The notes under the pieces are model-generated. The model was not told the origin of the DNA. It made no database searches and worked only from the letters and a program-made list of their open reading frames with translations. The translations under genes and the position numbers were made by a program. 64,000 nt of DNA, taken from Acanthosepion esculentum (lineage: Eukaryota; Mollusca; Cephalopoda; Sepiida; Sepiidae). The stretch is from assembly GCA_964036315.1 (NCBI GenBank), contig OZ038479.1:59043746-59107745 (forward strand), written 5' to 3'. Positions 35,800 through 47,860 of the stretch are shown piece after piece. The number at the start of each line of letters is the position of its first letter. The first letter of the stretch is position 1.

Positions 35800-36420
35800 T
35801 ATTCAATTTGCTTCAACCACTGCCTCTACATGACTTCAGAATCACCTGCAACTCTTCTAGGAGGTCTCCTTTTCTAAGTTGGTGTATGCTTCCATAATCT
35901 TTACTTACAATTCATCTTTGGTGTCACAAAGAGTTTTGTTGGTCTCTTGCTCAACTGCACCCCACATACTAATCAAGGGGGTTGCAGATTATGGAGTTAA
36001 GTGGCCAGATGTAAGAGGTGATGTGGTTGCAGAAATTGCAGCCATAAAAAGGTTCTTCTGCTTGTGTGGCATGGTGCAGAGTACTGTTACCGGCCATAGT
36101 CTTCCAGCAGCCATCCTCTTGACCCAGGGCAGCACTACCTCCTCAAGTCACTTGATGTAGGTCTCTGTGTTGAGTCTGATGCTCTGTGGGAAGATGAATG
36201 GAGGTATAACGTGATCACTCCAAACACGAACACCTTCATAATCACCATTAGACTCATCCAACTCTTTCTGAATCCTCTGTACTGTCCGCAGTTTGGAACC
36301 CAAACACTCTGAAATGTTCATATTGGAGCTTCTGGTGGAAATGCCAAGCAGTACTGAATGCTGTTTCCAAATTCTGCCAGAGTGAATTGTGTCATGATGC
36401 TCTTCTTCTCACAGATGGTG
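35800..36420 (-). pseudogene. Mariner-type transposase, internally deleted
   Basis: Minus-strand pieces follow the order of a mariner family transposase: LRTVQRIQKELDESNGDYEG (N-terminal domain), then FVFGV and HVIPPFIFPQSIRLNTETYI. The next is EEVVLPWVKRMAAGR, followed by the MWGAVEQETNKT and DTKDEL region. The stretch that should hold the first catalytic Asp is deleted, the DSAPxH block is replaced, and stops and frameshifts abound. The family normally needs about 340 residues; about 200 codons remain. It is dead. Inverted terminal repeats were not found. Confidence 0.85.
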
Positions 36421-37029
36421 CCCAACTGACCCTACTATACTGCGCAATCAACAAAATCAAAAACAAACAATGCACATGTGTAAAATTACAAATATTACAT
36501 GGCTACAATTTACTGATTGCACCCTGCATTAGTATATATTCATACTTTTTATTATTATCATATAAATATGGAATAAAGCCATGGCAAAAAGTTGTTTCGT
36601 CTTCTGACAACAAAAGTAATTTTGGCAGAAAAAATAGTCTGAAATTTTCACAGATGAAACAACATTATTAGTAAATTTTGAATTTTCTTTGTATTTCATA
36701 ATTTTTTATCACAACAATCATATTTTTACATCCTATAAATATTAAGCATGCACCATGGATAAGAAACACAATTATCAAGGCTAAAATATTAAATATTTAA
36801 TTTTGTCTGTATTCTTAAATATGTATTTTAAGTAGTATTTAATTTTAACAGATCAGTTGTTAAAAATCTTGACTTTCTACTGAATGTGTTAAGAAAAATA
36901 ATAAATGAACTTAAGATGATGGGAAGGTCAGAAATAAAACATTCAACATATTTTTTTTCTCTATATTTTGTCATTGACTTTTACAATCCCTGGCTAAAGT
37001 AAGCAATTTACTACTCTTTTTTAACTTAT
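36421..37029. other. Noncoding gap
   Basis: AT-rich DNA between a mariner relic and a Penelope-like relic. No feature is recognised. Confidence 0.4.
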
Positions 37030-37125
37030 CTAGTTCTTAAAATCCCATATCAGCCTGAGCAGAATACCATCTTTGTGAAATTTTGCGAGACCGTATATGT
37101 GAGGTAGCTTGATTGTTACCTGCCA
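37030..37125 (-). mobile_element. Inverted 5' piece of the Penelope-like element
   Basis: The minus strand encodes LPHIYGLAKFHKDGILLRLI, matching the early reverse transcriptase block of Penelope-like elements (YGLPKxHKxGxPLRPI style). The rest of the element is on the plus strand immediately to the right. An 11-bp hairpin (37123-37133 with 37144-37154) sits at the switch point. Confidence 0.7.
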
Positions 37126-37149
37126 AGGCTCAGTGTTCCATCCTCTGAG

Positions 37150-38120
37150 CCTTGGAGTCATCCCTAGGAGAACGGACCAATATACCAATAGATAACAATG
37201 GAGATGCTGACTTTCTGTATGCAAACAACACACTTTGGTATGGGATCAGACATATCGACAGGCTTAGCAATGGGCTCACCATTATCACCAGCAATAGCAA
37301 ACTTATATATCGAATACTTTGAGGAAATGACATTAGAAACTACATCACTAAAGCCTATGGCTGAGGTCTATAAATGACATCCTTACACACTGGCCACATC
37401 AGAAAGAAGTCCAGCTACTACTGGACTATGTGAACTCAATAAGATCATCGATGGAGTTCACAGTGGAGAGAGAAAACAGCAACAAACTTACCTTCCTGGA
37501 TGTACTAATATCTTGAACAGAGCATAGGTTCAAGACATCCATATACTGGACAATAACTCAACCTCAACTCCCATCACTCATACAATGTAAAGAAAGGGAT
37601 CGTCTGCTGCTTACAACATTGAGCAAAAGTCATAAGTGGCAACCCAGAAATATATGAACAAGAAATGGTCAGCATAAGCTATATCCTACAGCATAATAAC
37701 TACCCTAGGTACATGACAGCAGCTCTAACAAACTAGGATAAAAGGGTACAAGAGGATAACAGCACTCAGTGTAGGCAAACTGAAGCTGTTTTCTATGTGA
37801 AGGAATTATCAGAGAAAATACAAAAGATCTGTGGTCCATATAACATCAGGGCTATCTTCAAAAGTGGTTCATCACATTGTAGACACTTCTTCCGAGGAGA
37901 ACATGACTAAGGACTCCATGTATGCCATCCCGTGCAGCCATGGTAAGAATTATAAAGGTAATCCAGTGGACAAAGAGTTTGGTTCAAAATTCCAATCACC
38001 TGAAGAAGGCCAGAACGTACAACAGCCGAAATATTATGAAGATGATGATAGCAGTCTGAATAATGTAAATAATCGCAATATCTCAGCGATATCGACAGAT
38101 ACTACTACTATTTTATTGTA
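37150..38120 (+). pseudogene. Penelope-like element: reverse transcriptase and GIY-YIG end, dead
   Basis: Plus-strand pieces in order: EMLTFCMQTTHFG, GLAMGSPLSPAIANLYIEYF (37261 on, catalytic motif B), and a motif C site reading SIND where the family has YVDD. Then comes VNSIRSSMEFTVERE with LTFLDVLIS, then GYKRITALSVGKLKLFS, and finally MYAIPCSHGKNYKG (about 37920-37965) where the GIY-YIG endonuclease begins. The tail is SPEEGQNVQQPKYY with SLNNVNN. Many stops and shifts are present, two motif C residues are lost, and most of GIY-YIG is absent. The tail is shared with the SINE pair at 26743-27354. Confidence 0.88.
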
Positions 38121-38710
38121 AAACATAAACATATGAAAATAAATTTATACATTTTTTTTTGTTCTTGAGCTAGAAAGTAGGACTCAAATATTTAGTGTGA
38201 ATTTTTGTTCTTTGGTAAAGCCATTATCCCAATTATGAAGAAAAATTAGGCAATCATTAGATAGGATATAAAGATGATGACCTTTTAATATATTTCAAGA
38301 TAACAGTTCATTTTCCTTCATTGTGTTTGGGTGTATTATAACTTCCTATTGTAAGGTTATCATTGTAACACACACTCTTACTTGGTATCATATAATTCGT
38401 ATATAAGTATTTTTTATATGTAATGCTTAGACTACTTGCTGTAAAACCTGTATAGTTAGTATGAAGACTGACTCCAAAACAGCTACCAATGACCTCATAC
38501 TATGGAACTCTTTATAGTAATGGATGAGTTCATAGAGTCACTGGAGCTGTACTCTTTACTCCACAACAGGGTGACTGATAGCATATTTTTACTGATATGG
38601 CAAAAGTCACATGTTTAGGTAATGGTAGGTGGTTATCACCATACATGTACATACATGGAAAGTCCTGTATCAATTGTTCTCTGATATCTGGCAAGTCAAT
38701 GTGAACATTA

Positions 38711-39085
38711 GATTGGCTGCTTTTGAATTATAAGAGTTTAAACTAGGTATGGTAGTAGATATCAGATGGATAGGACATTCCATTTCTGAGTTTTTGAAGA
38801 TTTTCTTGGAAGGCATGATTCCTCTCTCAAAGTAACTTCATCCTCCCTTTTTGATATCTCGTGGATACTTCTTAATTTGTAAGATATTCTGAAATTTTTT
38901 AGTTATATAAAGAAAGGACCCTGAAGACGTTATGTCACTAAAGAATTTATGCAATATCAAGTGTGAACATACAGAAAATCTGTCCTAAATATTAGCAGAA
39001 ATATTGTAATTCAATAAAACATTATTTTCTTTCAGACTGAACAGAAAAAAAATCAGCACATACTATTTTTTTAACTTAAAATTCT
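38711..39085 (+). repeat. Dispersed repeat P, uninterrupted copy
   Basis: It aligns by eye with 41328-41719 plus 42388-42430, sharing GGACATTCCAT, TTATATAAAGAAA, ATGCAATATCAAGT, AATAAAAC-ATTATTTTC and TTTCAG-x-CTGAACAG-like text. No ORF. It serves as the empty-site reference for the foldback insertion. Confidence 0.7.
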
Positions 39086-41327
39086 TCCCATTGCTGTTCG
39101 TAAGAGGCATTTTTGTTTTTTTTACAAAACAATACCGACATGTTCGACGAATTGAAAAATGCAGGGATGAGTTTAGCCTAAGATATGGGCAAGCAAAAAT
39201 TGCCCTGGTAGACCCCTTAAATATGAGGGCGCCACAGAAATTTTGTTAAAAAAGACTTACGTTTTTTTATTTGTAAAAATAAGGATAATATAACATCTTT
39301 AAAAACATTGATAAAAATAAACAAAAAGCTTTAAAATCAAATATTTTCATTGAGAAATAACATAGATTATGATGACTACAATTATTAGTAATGATACATT
39401 ACACTGGAACATTTTCAAAAAAGAAGTCAAGCATTACATTATTAGCTTAGAATATGCTGTGGAAAGAACAAGATTGTTTTGTTAGTGTATAAAATAAAAA
39501 GCTTTTTCAGCATAAAATCAAAATAACTATTGAAATAAAAAAAAATATGTACAGTAAATGTCCAAATGATATTTTACTTTCTGACATTAATATTAATTAA
39601 TAATTTCTTAAAAATATTTTCATGACTAATTTTTCTTGCCTAGCATTCAGAAGAACTTTCTATATTCAGGACATTTGTCAGAATTGAAAAATATTAATTT
39701 TGTATTATTTGCGGGGGGGGGGGGCTTTTTACAATATAAATACAACGTCAAACTGACTGTTTGACATATATGTAGTTTTCTTTGCTTTTTGAGGGGACCA
39801 GACTATTTAAGTATTGCTGTTTGAAAATGAAATGTATTATTACTATGTAATGTTTGTGTGTACCTATGATGATTTTCATTTCAGGTAGACATAAATGTTG
39901 CAAGATTGTAATAAACTTGTAACATTTGTTGAAATTCCTTTCTTTGAAAATATATCTGTATAGGTCTCTAGTAAAAATTTTGGAAAATCCCCAAGACCAC
40001 CTTATTAAGAAAAACGTAACATTTTTTCATTCTTAATTTATAATTTTTTTTTTTTTAAGTTAAATGTAAAAATTGCCATGGATGTGGCTTGTTTTTTAAG
40101 GGCCTCTCAGCAATGAATACAGGCACCACAGCATTTTGCCATGGTGCCGCAGTCTAAAATCCTTGCTGAAAACAAAGTTTAATGCTAGGGCTCTTTTCCT
40201 CCCTCAAAGTAATCTTCATATTTTTATTCACTTCTTATGTTCTATGTTCAAAAAAGTAAAAATAAAGCCTAAAGAAGTACAGAATAACAGTCTAGAGCCA
40301 TATAATCCAGAATTTGTTGTTTATGTTTAAAACTAAAAAAAATTAACTTTATATAACCAATAGTTTCAGAATATATTTTTCTTATTCTATACACTTTTAT
40401 TAAACTTAATATAATGAATACTTTTATTTTTGATACTGATTGAATGGGAGATATGAAATTAGATTAATAATACTTCCATATTGAATTGTGAGATGTCAAG
40501 GGAATGGTAGGTGGTGTTGTGGGCTCGTCAATAGCCCAGTTTTACCTTATTCATATAATGCACTATTCCATTGCATCAACTTTCATACAAGCAATGTCAG
40601 CGAGCTACTATTGGTTATTCTCTGCAAATCTAGCTCACTGATTGGTCCTTTTCGACCAATCAAGTCACCCGCATATGCACAAGCAAATTTTGGCGCAATT
40701 CGTTTTGGAGCCACCCCACGTGACTACGACCATATATAAATCCAAAAACATGTGTGACCGAGAGCAGAGATTGACAGCAGAGTCCGACATCCACGAGAGA
40801 CAAGAACAGCAGCAGACAATTTTGACCGCTCACTCCAAGCTTCAAAATGTGACTCTCAAAGAACTCCCATCTTAACTAACACAGTCAGACGTTAACTTTA
40901 CAACAATTCATGCAAGTATAATTCCAGCATCATTTATCCAACTTGCATAATACACAATTCACCCAATCTTCTAAACTGCATTTTAATAATCAACTCTTTC
41001 GTTATGAGTCTAGGTACAAATATTACCTGATCAAAGGGACGCAACTCAATCTCACTTATCAGTTCACATGCATGTAATTTCAATGCTTAATAAATTCAAT
41101 TGTTATGTTTTTAACTCTATGTTCCCTTTTGTGTTTCACTATTGCTAATGATTTCCACACCTTTCCTAAACAAAAATAAATAATTGTGGGGAACAGCCCT
41201 TCAACACGCAACAAACATGGTTAACCATTACACACACACCATCATACATTTCAGTCGTCCCCAACAGTGTCACCATACATTTACATTCTTTGAAATGAAC
41301 AGACCTGCATGAGTTTAACTCTTAGCT
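39086..41327. other. Intergenic DNA with a promoter-like segment
   Basis: Positions 40540-40760 carry CTATTGGTTATT, GATTGGTCC, CGACCAATCAAG and CATATATAAAT (TATA, about 40731). Behind them come CAG-rich text and, further on, AATAAA at 41090 and 41177. That is the layout of an LTR or a small promoter. I could not find paired TG...CA ends with a duplication. G-runs at 39711-39722. Confidence 0.4.
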
Positions 41328-42430
41328 TGGCTACTTTTGAGAACATGAAGTGAATTATAATAGTTTGAATAGGGCATGATAGTGGATGACAGATGGTTGG
41401 GACATTCCATATTTGAATTTTTGGAATACATGTTGTGAACAACACATAGTCAGGGATCTTTTTCTCCATTAAAGTAATTTCATGCCCACTTTTTGATACC
41501 CTGTGTACTTTTTAATTTGGAGAGTGGGTCTTTATGAAATTTTCTACAGTTATATAAAGAAAAAAACTCCCTGAAGATCTTATTTCAGTAAAAAAAAATG
41601 TATGCAATATCAAGTATGAACGTACAGAAAATTGGTTCTGAATCTTTCAAAAACTAATGCCTCTGAAATTATTTTTTGATAGTTGTTGCTTGAATTATTC
41701 AATAAAACACATTATTTTCGGTAAATGTTTATTTTAACACCCGAGCGTCATTCACTGCTGAACTTTCTTTCAGAAAATAGTACGCGTTTCCGTTCCGTAA
41801 AGCGATTTTTTCTTTTGTACTTAATTTAAGAAGAAAGTTAACTTTCAAATATATGTAAACATCGACAAATAAAAGAATAACAAAAAAAAACACCTAACGA
41901 AACCCTAATTTGAAAGTTAACTTTCTTCTTAAAAAAAATAAAAGAATAACAAAAAAAAAACCTAACCCTAATTTGAAAGTTTACTTTCTTCTTTAAAAAA
42001 AATAAAAGAATAACAAAAAAAAATAAAAGAATAACAAAAAAAAAACACCTAACCCTAATTTGAAAGTTAACTTTATTCTTAAATTAAGTAGAAAAAAAAA
42101 TCGCTTTACGGAAATGCGTACTAATTTCTGCAAGGACTTTAAGTAAATAGGCTCTAATTGTATAGCTCCACCGACAAAATTCAGCAGTGAATTAAGTATC
42201 AATAAGCCGGTAATGGATGAGGAAAGAGTTCTATTTTTTTCGGGTCGTTAACAGCCAGAAAGGTAGGTTTCTTCAATATCTAATTGTTGATTTGAGTTCA
42301 GCATATACATTTGCAAGGAAATAAGACTATTTTGGAAAAATTTGAAGGGTGTTAAAATAAACTAAACATATTTTTTACCTTATTTTCTTTCAGAACAGAA
42401 AAAAATCTGCATGTACTATTTTTTAAACTT
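41328..42430 (+). repeat. Dispersed repeat P, copy split by a foldback element
   Basis: The left half is 41328-41719 and the right half 42388-42430. Removing the insert and one 8-bp duplication restores the order seen at 38711-39085. Confidence 0.7.
41720..42379. mobile_element. 660-bp foldback DNA transposon, 8-bp duplication
   Basis: The ends are inverted: GGTAAA...TTATTTTAACACCC on the left (41720-41742) and GGGTGTTAAAATAA...TTTACC on the right (42347-42379). Flanks are TTATTTTC at 41712-41719 and 42380-42387. Inside is a second inverted pair, 41780-41850 against 42058-42125, built on ACGCxTTTCCG and TAAAGCGATTTTTT and closing with AAAGTTAACTTTCAAAT. The loop (41851-42057) has about three 64-nt tandem units with AAAAGAATAACAAAAAAAAA and CCTAACCCTAATTTG. 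No transposase is encoded, so it is non-autonomous. An 8-bp duplication suits hAT-like or Merlin-like enzymes; which one is open. Confidence 0.85.
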
Positions 42431-44075
42431 GGAAAAATGTAAAGTTAAATACATTTTTTTTTTTTGGAGTATGAATTTTTTTTTTAAAAGATTATTAATT
42501 GTTTTTCATTCTATCAACTGTTACATTATTTTTTTGTATAGATGTTCAAAAAGAAATAATTCTGAATTATCAACTTTCATTACTTTTTTTTCCTCTATCG
42601 GAAGAATTCACTCTTAAAAAGAAAACATTTGGTTGGGACAATAAAATGTTTTACTTTTCAAACAATTACGTAAATAAAAAAAAGCAAAAAAAATACTTTT
42701 AAGTATGAAAAATAAAATTATTCATCCCTAAGTTTCATAAAATTGTAATGAATTCAATAACATAATCTTTTCTTAAGTTAAGCTATTGGTTAAGTTTTTT
42801 GCAAACAAAGCCTCGTCAAAAAATGAGAATATACATTATGAAAAAACGCTCTTAATTAATTCATTCTATGGTGGTATAATCTTTCTTCGTTTTGCTCCAT
42901 TGTTTTCTTTTATTCGTATTTATTACAAATGATTATCTTCAAATAGTGATGATTATTATTACTGTACTGAATAATGTTAAAAAAAAAACAACTATCATGC
43001 CGTCAGTAGGTAGAGTGAGGATTCCATAGCATAGATTCTGGAATGGAGCACTGAGTCCTTAGCGCCAACCGTGGCCGGAAAGAAACGTTATGCGTCTGTT
43101 TTTGAATAATTTTATTTTTGGATTTTGGTACTTTACTCTTACTCTAAAAGTCTCGAGGAATCTAATGATTTTAAACGCAAGGAACAAAATCTCCTTTAAC
43201 ACCGTTTAATTTCATTTGATTTATATTTTCAAGTAATATATTGTCTCGTTTCATGTTTCTATCTTATTTTTTCATTTCAACTTCGACATTATGAACTGAA
43301 CGAAAAATACAAAAATTTTGTAGATTAACAGAAAGATCCCAACAAAATCCTTTTGAACACAAAGAAAGAAATCATCCCGTTTCGTTTTCCCGTTCTGTTT
43401 TCTAATAAAAGGTAAGTGGAGAAAAAAAAACATTTTGTTTTTTGTTTGATAGAAAAAAAAAGTTCGCATTCGTTTTTAAGACGACTTGTCTCTTTTTTTC
43501 TTGCAGTTAGCATGACAAAAAGTGGAAATAAATTGAGTTGCCATTTCGTCTTAAACAGTACTAAAAACTAAAAAGGCGATAATAACTTGTAAATGTTCTT
43601 TGACGAATAATTTAACGACATAGAAATGTTATTTTTAGCTTGATTTCCTTTATAATTTTTCTAAAATGTTTTCAGGCAAAAAAATACATATTTTTCAGTA
43701 GTGACTCGTCAAACTTTCAGATCTTCTTCAAATAAAAAATGGATATTATTGTCAGATTAAAAAATATTTCCAAAACAAGGTTGAACTTAATAGCCTATTG
43801 AAAAACTATTGGGTAAAAAGAAAATCACAAATCGTTTTTAATAACAAAATGCTTGTCTTATTTCGACGCCCCCCCCCCCTAAAAGAAAAGGAAATTTTAA
43901 TTATTTCTATGTGATTAATTAATTCATGGCTATTTTGAAAAGTTTAAGTCTCTCAGAACATTTTTGTTACTTTGTTGAATGAAAAAAAAATGTATATTTA
44001 GGTACCTTAAAAAAAAAAAATATGCAAGTTTTAAAAATAAAATGCATTTTAAAATTTATTTTAGTTTTAATTCCA

Positions 44076-44137
<62 letters not shown>

Positions 44138-46079
44138 TATAATGACTTAAAAAAGAAAATAACGTATTTATAATAATTTCCATCATTCCTGAATAGTTTC
44201 TGAAAGTTTCATTAAAATCTGAGTTATTTCTATTTTTGCAGATTTTTCATTTATGTGTCATAAGAAAAAAATGTACAAAAAAATCGCCATTTTATTTACT
44301 ACAGTTCCGGTGATGACGAGAAACAAGGTTTTTCAATCGAATGTTAGAATATTCTAATAAACGCAGAAAACTTTGAAAAATAATTAAAAATTACTTTGTT
44401 CTTTCCTCTTAATAGTAACATAAACAATTAGACGATAAAATGTTGTTTTCGGCAAGTTTGGCGTCTTTTTCATCATGCTATGCTCTTTTTTTTAGCGATC
44501 TCGTGGAAGTGCCTATAATATATATATTACCCCCCCCCCATAACAAAATTAATGAAAACTCTAAAAATTCAATGTCAAAGCACGCAAGTCATTATATTCT
44601 TTAAAAACACAAGGCTTTGAGGAAAGGAAATCATGTTTTGTTTTTTTTAAATCCGCCCTCGTAAACCTAAAATCAGCTCTGAATTGTAACATACAAAACT
44701 CAATAAAACAAAGATACTATTTAATTTTAAATGCTTTTATTTGTTTTTATCAATATGCATAATATTGTCTGAAGGCAAAAAACTTTTTCACTGAAAAATG
44801 AGTTTTTTAAAGAATTGTTATTTAAAAAAATATTTTATCATTTTTACATAAAGTTGTTAAATATTGTAAAATTAGTAGGATGGTTCAAATCCTTTATTTA
44901 ATTGTTTTTTTAAGTACATGTATCTGTACAGATTATAGAAAGCATAAGGTTTTTACAACCAACGAACTACCAATGAGAATAATCTTACTGTTCCTTGCCC
45001 TATCTCATCAAAATCGCTATAAATCAAAGGTACGGAGGCACGGAAGAAACATGATACAATAAAAACATCACGTGACCTGATTTTGTATAAAAATGTTGTA
45101 TGACACTTAAAGGCTTTTACATTTATGATTGGCGAAACGTGTGGAGAAGTTTTACTTAAAAAAAAAATCATGAACGTCTGATAACGATTGCATTGAATTT
45201 CTAAATCCCTGTTCTTACTTGGCTATGAAAAATAAAATAAAAAGTGTAGGTGATTATGTAGAAAAAAATGTCTAGCATTCCTGAATAGTTTCTGAAAGTT
45301 TCATTAAAATTTGACAATTATTTCTATTTTTGCAAGATTTTCAAAATTAATGTGTAAGAAAAAAATGCAAAACAAATTTGCCATGTTATTTACTAGAGTT
45401 CCGGTGATGACGAGAAACAAGATTTTTTAATCAAAAGTTAAAACATTCTAATAAAGACAGAAAAATTAAAAAAATAATTAAAAATTATTTTGTTCTTTCT
45501 TCTTAATAGTAACAAACATTTTGGCGATAAAATTCTGCTTTCGTCAAGTTTAAGGCCGTTTTTTCATGCTATGCCAACTTAAAATAATGAGGTAAATAAG
45601 TTGTTAACGTAAAGGTAAGCTGTCACTTATGACCTTCCGTACTATAAATTTTCTCATGTAACATAACGCACATGTCACTCGTCAATCAACACCGCAGTTC
45701 AGACCGGCTTTCTCCCACTTGAAAGAACAATTTTTCAGTGCAGAAAGTAAGCAATCTTTGTTTCAAAGTATATTAAATAAACTTTATAATTTCTAATTTT
45801 CTTAAAATTATTAAAAAAACATCTTAATTGATTTTTTTAAATGAATTTTAAACGGCGGCATTCACTTTTTAAACAAAAGTTAAAAAAACAGCTGGTGATT
45901 GATTTCTGTCAATTTTTCCGATTCAAAAAAATTCAAGATTTTTAACGAAAATTTTTTTTTTATCGATCTCGTGGTCATCCATAAACCTAATACAGTAAAT
46001 TAAATGAAAAATTTCTAATAAGCGAAATACTTTGCTCTATTTTTTAATTGATTAAAATTATTTTTTCCTGGTTATCAGT
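42431..46079. repeat. AT-rich mosaic of dispersed repeats
   Basis: Positions 43030-43560 pair with 22730-23520. Positions 44165-44520 and 45270-45590 are two copies of the block that ends in module C, about 1.1 kb apart. They share GTTCCGGTGATGACGAGAAA and TTTGTTCTTTCxTCTTAATAG. Positions 45690-45830 resemble 25180-25320 and, inverted, 6480-6560. No coding sequence is seen. Confidence 0.55.
44081..44134. repeat. (AT)n microsatellite
   Basis: An uninterrupted AT tract of about 54 nt. Confidence 0.95.
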
Positions 46080-47860
46080 CTAACCACTTTCGCCCCAGCC
46101 CCTCAACCTGTGACATCTTACTCTCTGGTTTTGCAGTGTCTACTTCGTCTTAACCGAACTTAAGGGAGTGACTGTAGGTCCCCTGAGCATCCATAGATCA
46201 TTCAACCGGTCCACTGGTTTAATCCTGCTTCCTGCCCACGTTGTGTTTGGTTTGATCTAGAAAGCAGAAGTGATGTCCATCCATTCACGGTAGACACGGC
46301 TGGAGAGTCTGTGCTAAGAAATTTAGAATGCACCAAAAAAGAAATATATATCTGCAGTGAGCCGAACAAACAACTATTCAATGGTTGTCTTTTATATAGC
46401 AGAAAAGAATAGTATAGAAAAGAAACGGGTTACAGAAATGAAAATAATTGGCGTGAAAACTCAATCACTGGATACTAGACAGAGAGAGAGAGTGGGTTGT
46501 GATTAGCTTGTTGTGAAATCGTCTCAGAACGATATGCAATTCTTGATTATTGTAGCTTGTTTGATGTTTCCATTTCCAGTGGTAGTAATAATAGTAGCAG
46601 TAGTAGTCTTTGATGTTGGAGGAGTAATTCGCTTCTTCATACATATATCGACAAAATATGTAAGCGGACACAATGTTTCTCTAACCTCTGACGTCACTCC
46701 CAATCTCCGACCTCTCTCTCCAGCTCGACTGCACTCGACGGCAGACCAGCCAACCACTCTCTCAACAGATTTCTGTGCATGTTTATATAGATAAGCCTGG
46801 CTGATCACAAATCAACCCTTGGTCCGCACTGATTATCATGAGTGTTGCTGTCTATCCAAAACCATAGGAATTTCAAAAGTCCTTTCTTGCTAACTCAGCC
46901 ATATTTATAATTTTAAGCAACAAAACTTATTTCGATCATTTTTCATTGTCTTTTCTAATGACCCATTTCCAAATGGGTGAGATCGGGTTTCCCTCAGTAA
47001 ACAAAATTGTTCTGATCTAATTTCGCTGTTCAAATCTACTCCAATTTCAATAAAAAATGTGTTTGTGTGTTTCCCAAACTCTCTCTGTCACATCAGTTAA
47101 ATTGATAAAATCGTCCACATTGACAAACCTGTCAGCAAAACATAATTCTCTTTATTAAAAATGTTTCAAAAATAAAATGTACTTTTCTGAAACGTCATGA
47201 GAAAAATTAGCTGCTTTAAAGCTTATAAGATGGTGACACATTTAACAGCCTTTTAGCATTCTGCTACCATTTGATTGTATTATTATTATTTTCGATTCAG
47301 TGAATACTGTTGGTCGAAAAAGATTTCTAGTTTCTTTCAACAGCAATTTTTGTATAAACTTAACACCAAAGTGGCTCACAGAAGCCTTGAATAATTCTCC
47401 AACTTCTGACTGGCTAATATATGTGAAAGATGTTACAACACCTATGCAGTTGTGTTCAAAGTCAATTTACAGCCAAAATCTAGTTATGTGTTCTCGAGCA
47501 TATCACGTGATTCGCATTAATTATAAATACTTTGACACATCTTCATTCTTCCTCTTCTCTTGCCTTCTCTCACATGCAAGATGTAGCTCAGTGGAGAGGT
47601 TGCGTTTTCTCTCTTATGGGAAAGTGTTATGAAACGTCATGACACGTGCACACACGTACGTACAAACATCTACAAACATTCACTACTTCAACCACAAGGA
47701 CACATAAACTTATCACCTTCTAAAAGTGAGTTTTTCATCGGCAAACAGAACACCTCCAGAGCACGTATAATTTTCAACACACCCACTCAGTTCATCTCAA
47801 CTGATTTCAATCCTCTATGGTGAACGAATTTGAGCAGCAAGATCCTTCAGTATATTTATG
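46080..47860. other. GC-richer islands, promoter-like, unclassified
   Basis: Positions 46080-46330 are of balanced composition with no known family. Positions 46500-46800 on the minus strand carry CTATATAAACATGCAC (TATA, about 46784-46799), a TGACGTCA-like site near 46690 and CT-rich text, like an LTR or promoter. Positions 47510-47600 hold ATTATAAATAC and then TAGCTCAGTGGAGAG (47583-47597), which resembles a tRNA A box without a B box. No ends or coding regions could be fixed. Confidence 0.35.

Noticed and set aside
42040..42060. Interstitial telomere repeat (CCTAACCCTAA)
   Set aside because: Less than two units of the motif, inside the A-rich tandem units of the foldback element; too short to be telomeric DNA.
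46513..46808. Overlapping 93- and 94-codon frames on both strands
   Set aside because: Neither has a recognisable family, the DNA looks promoter-like, and both strands being open for the same stretch suggests composition, not coding.
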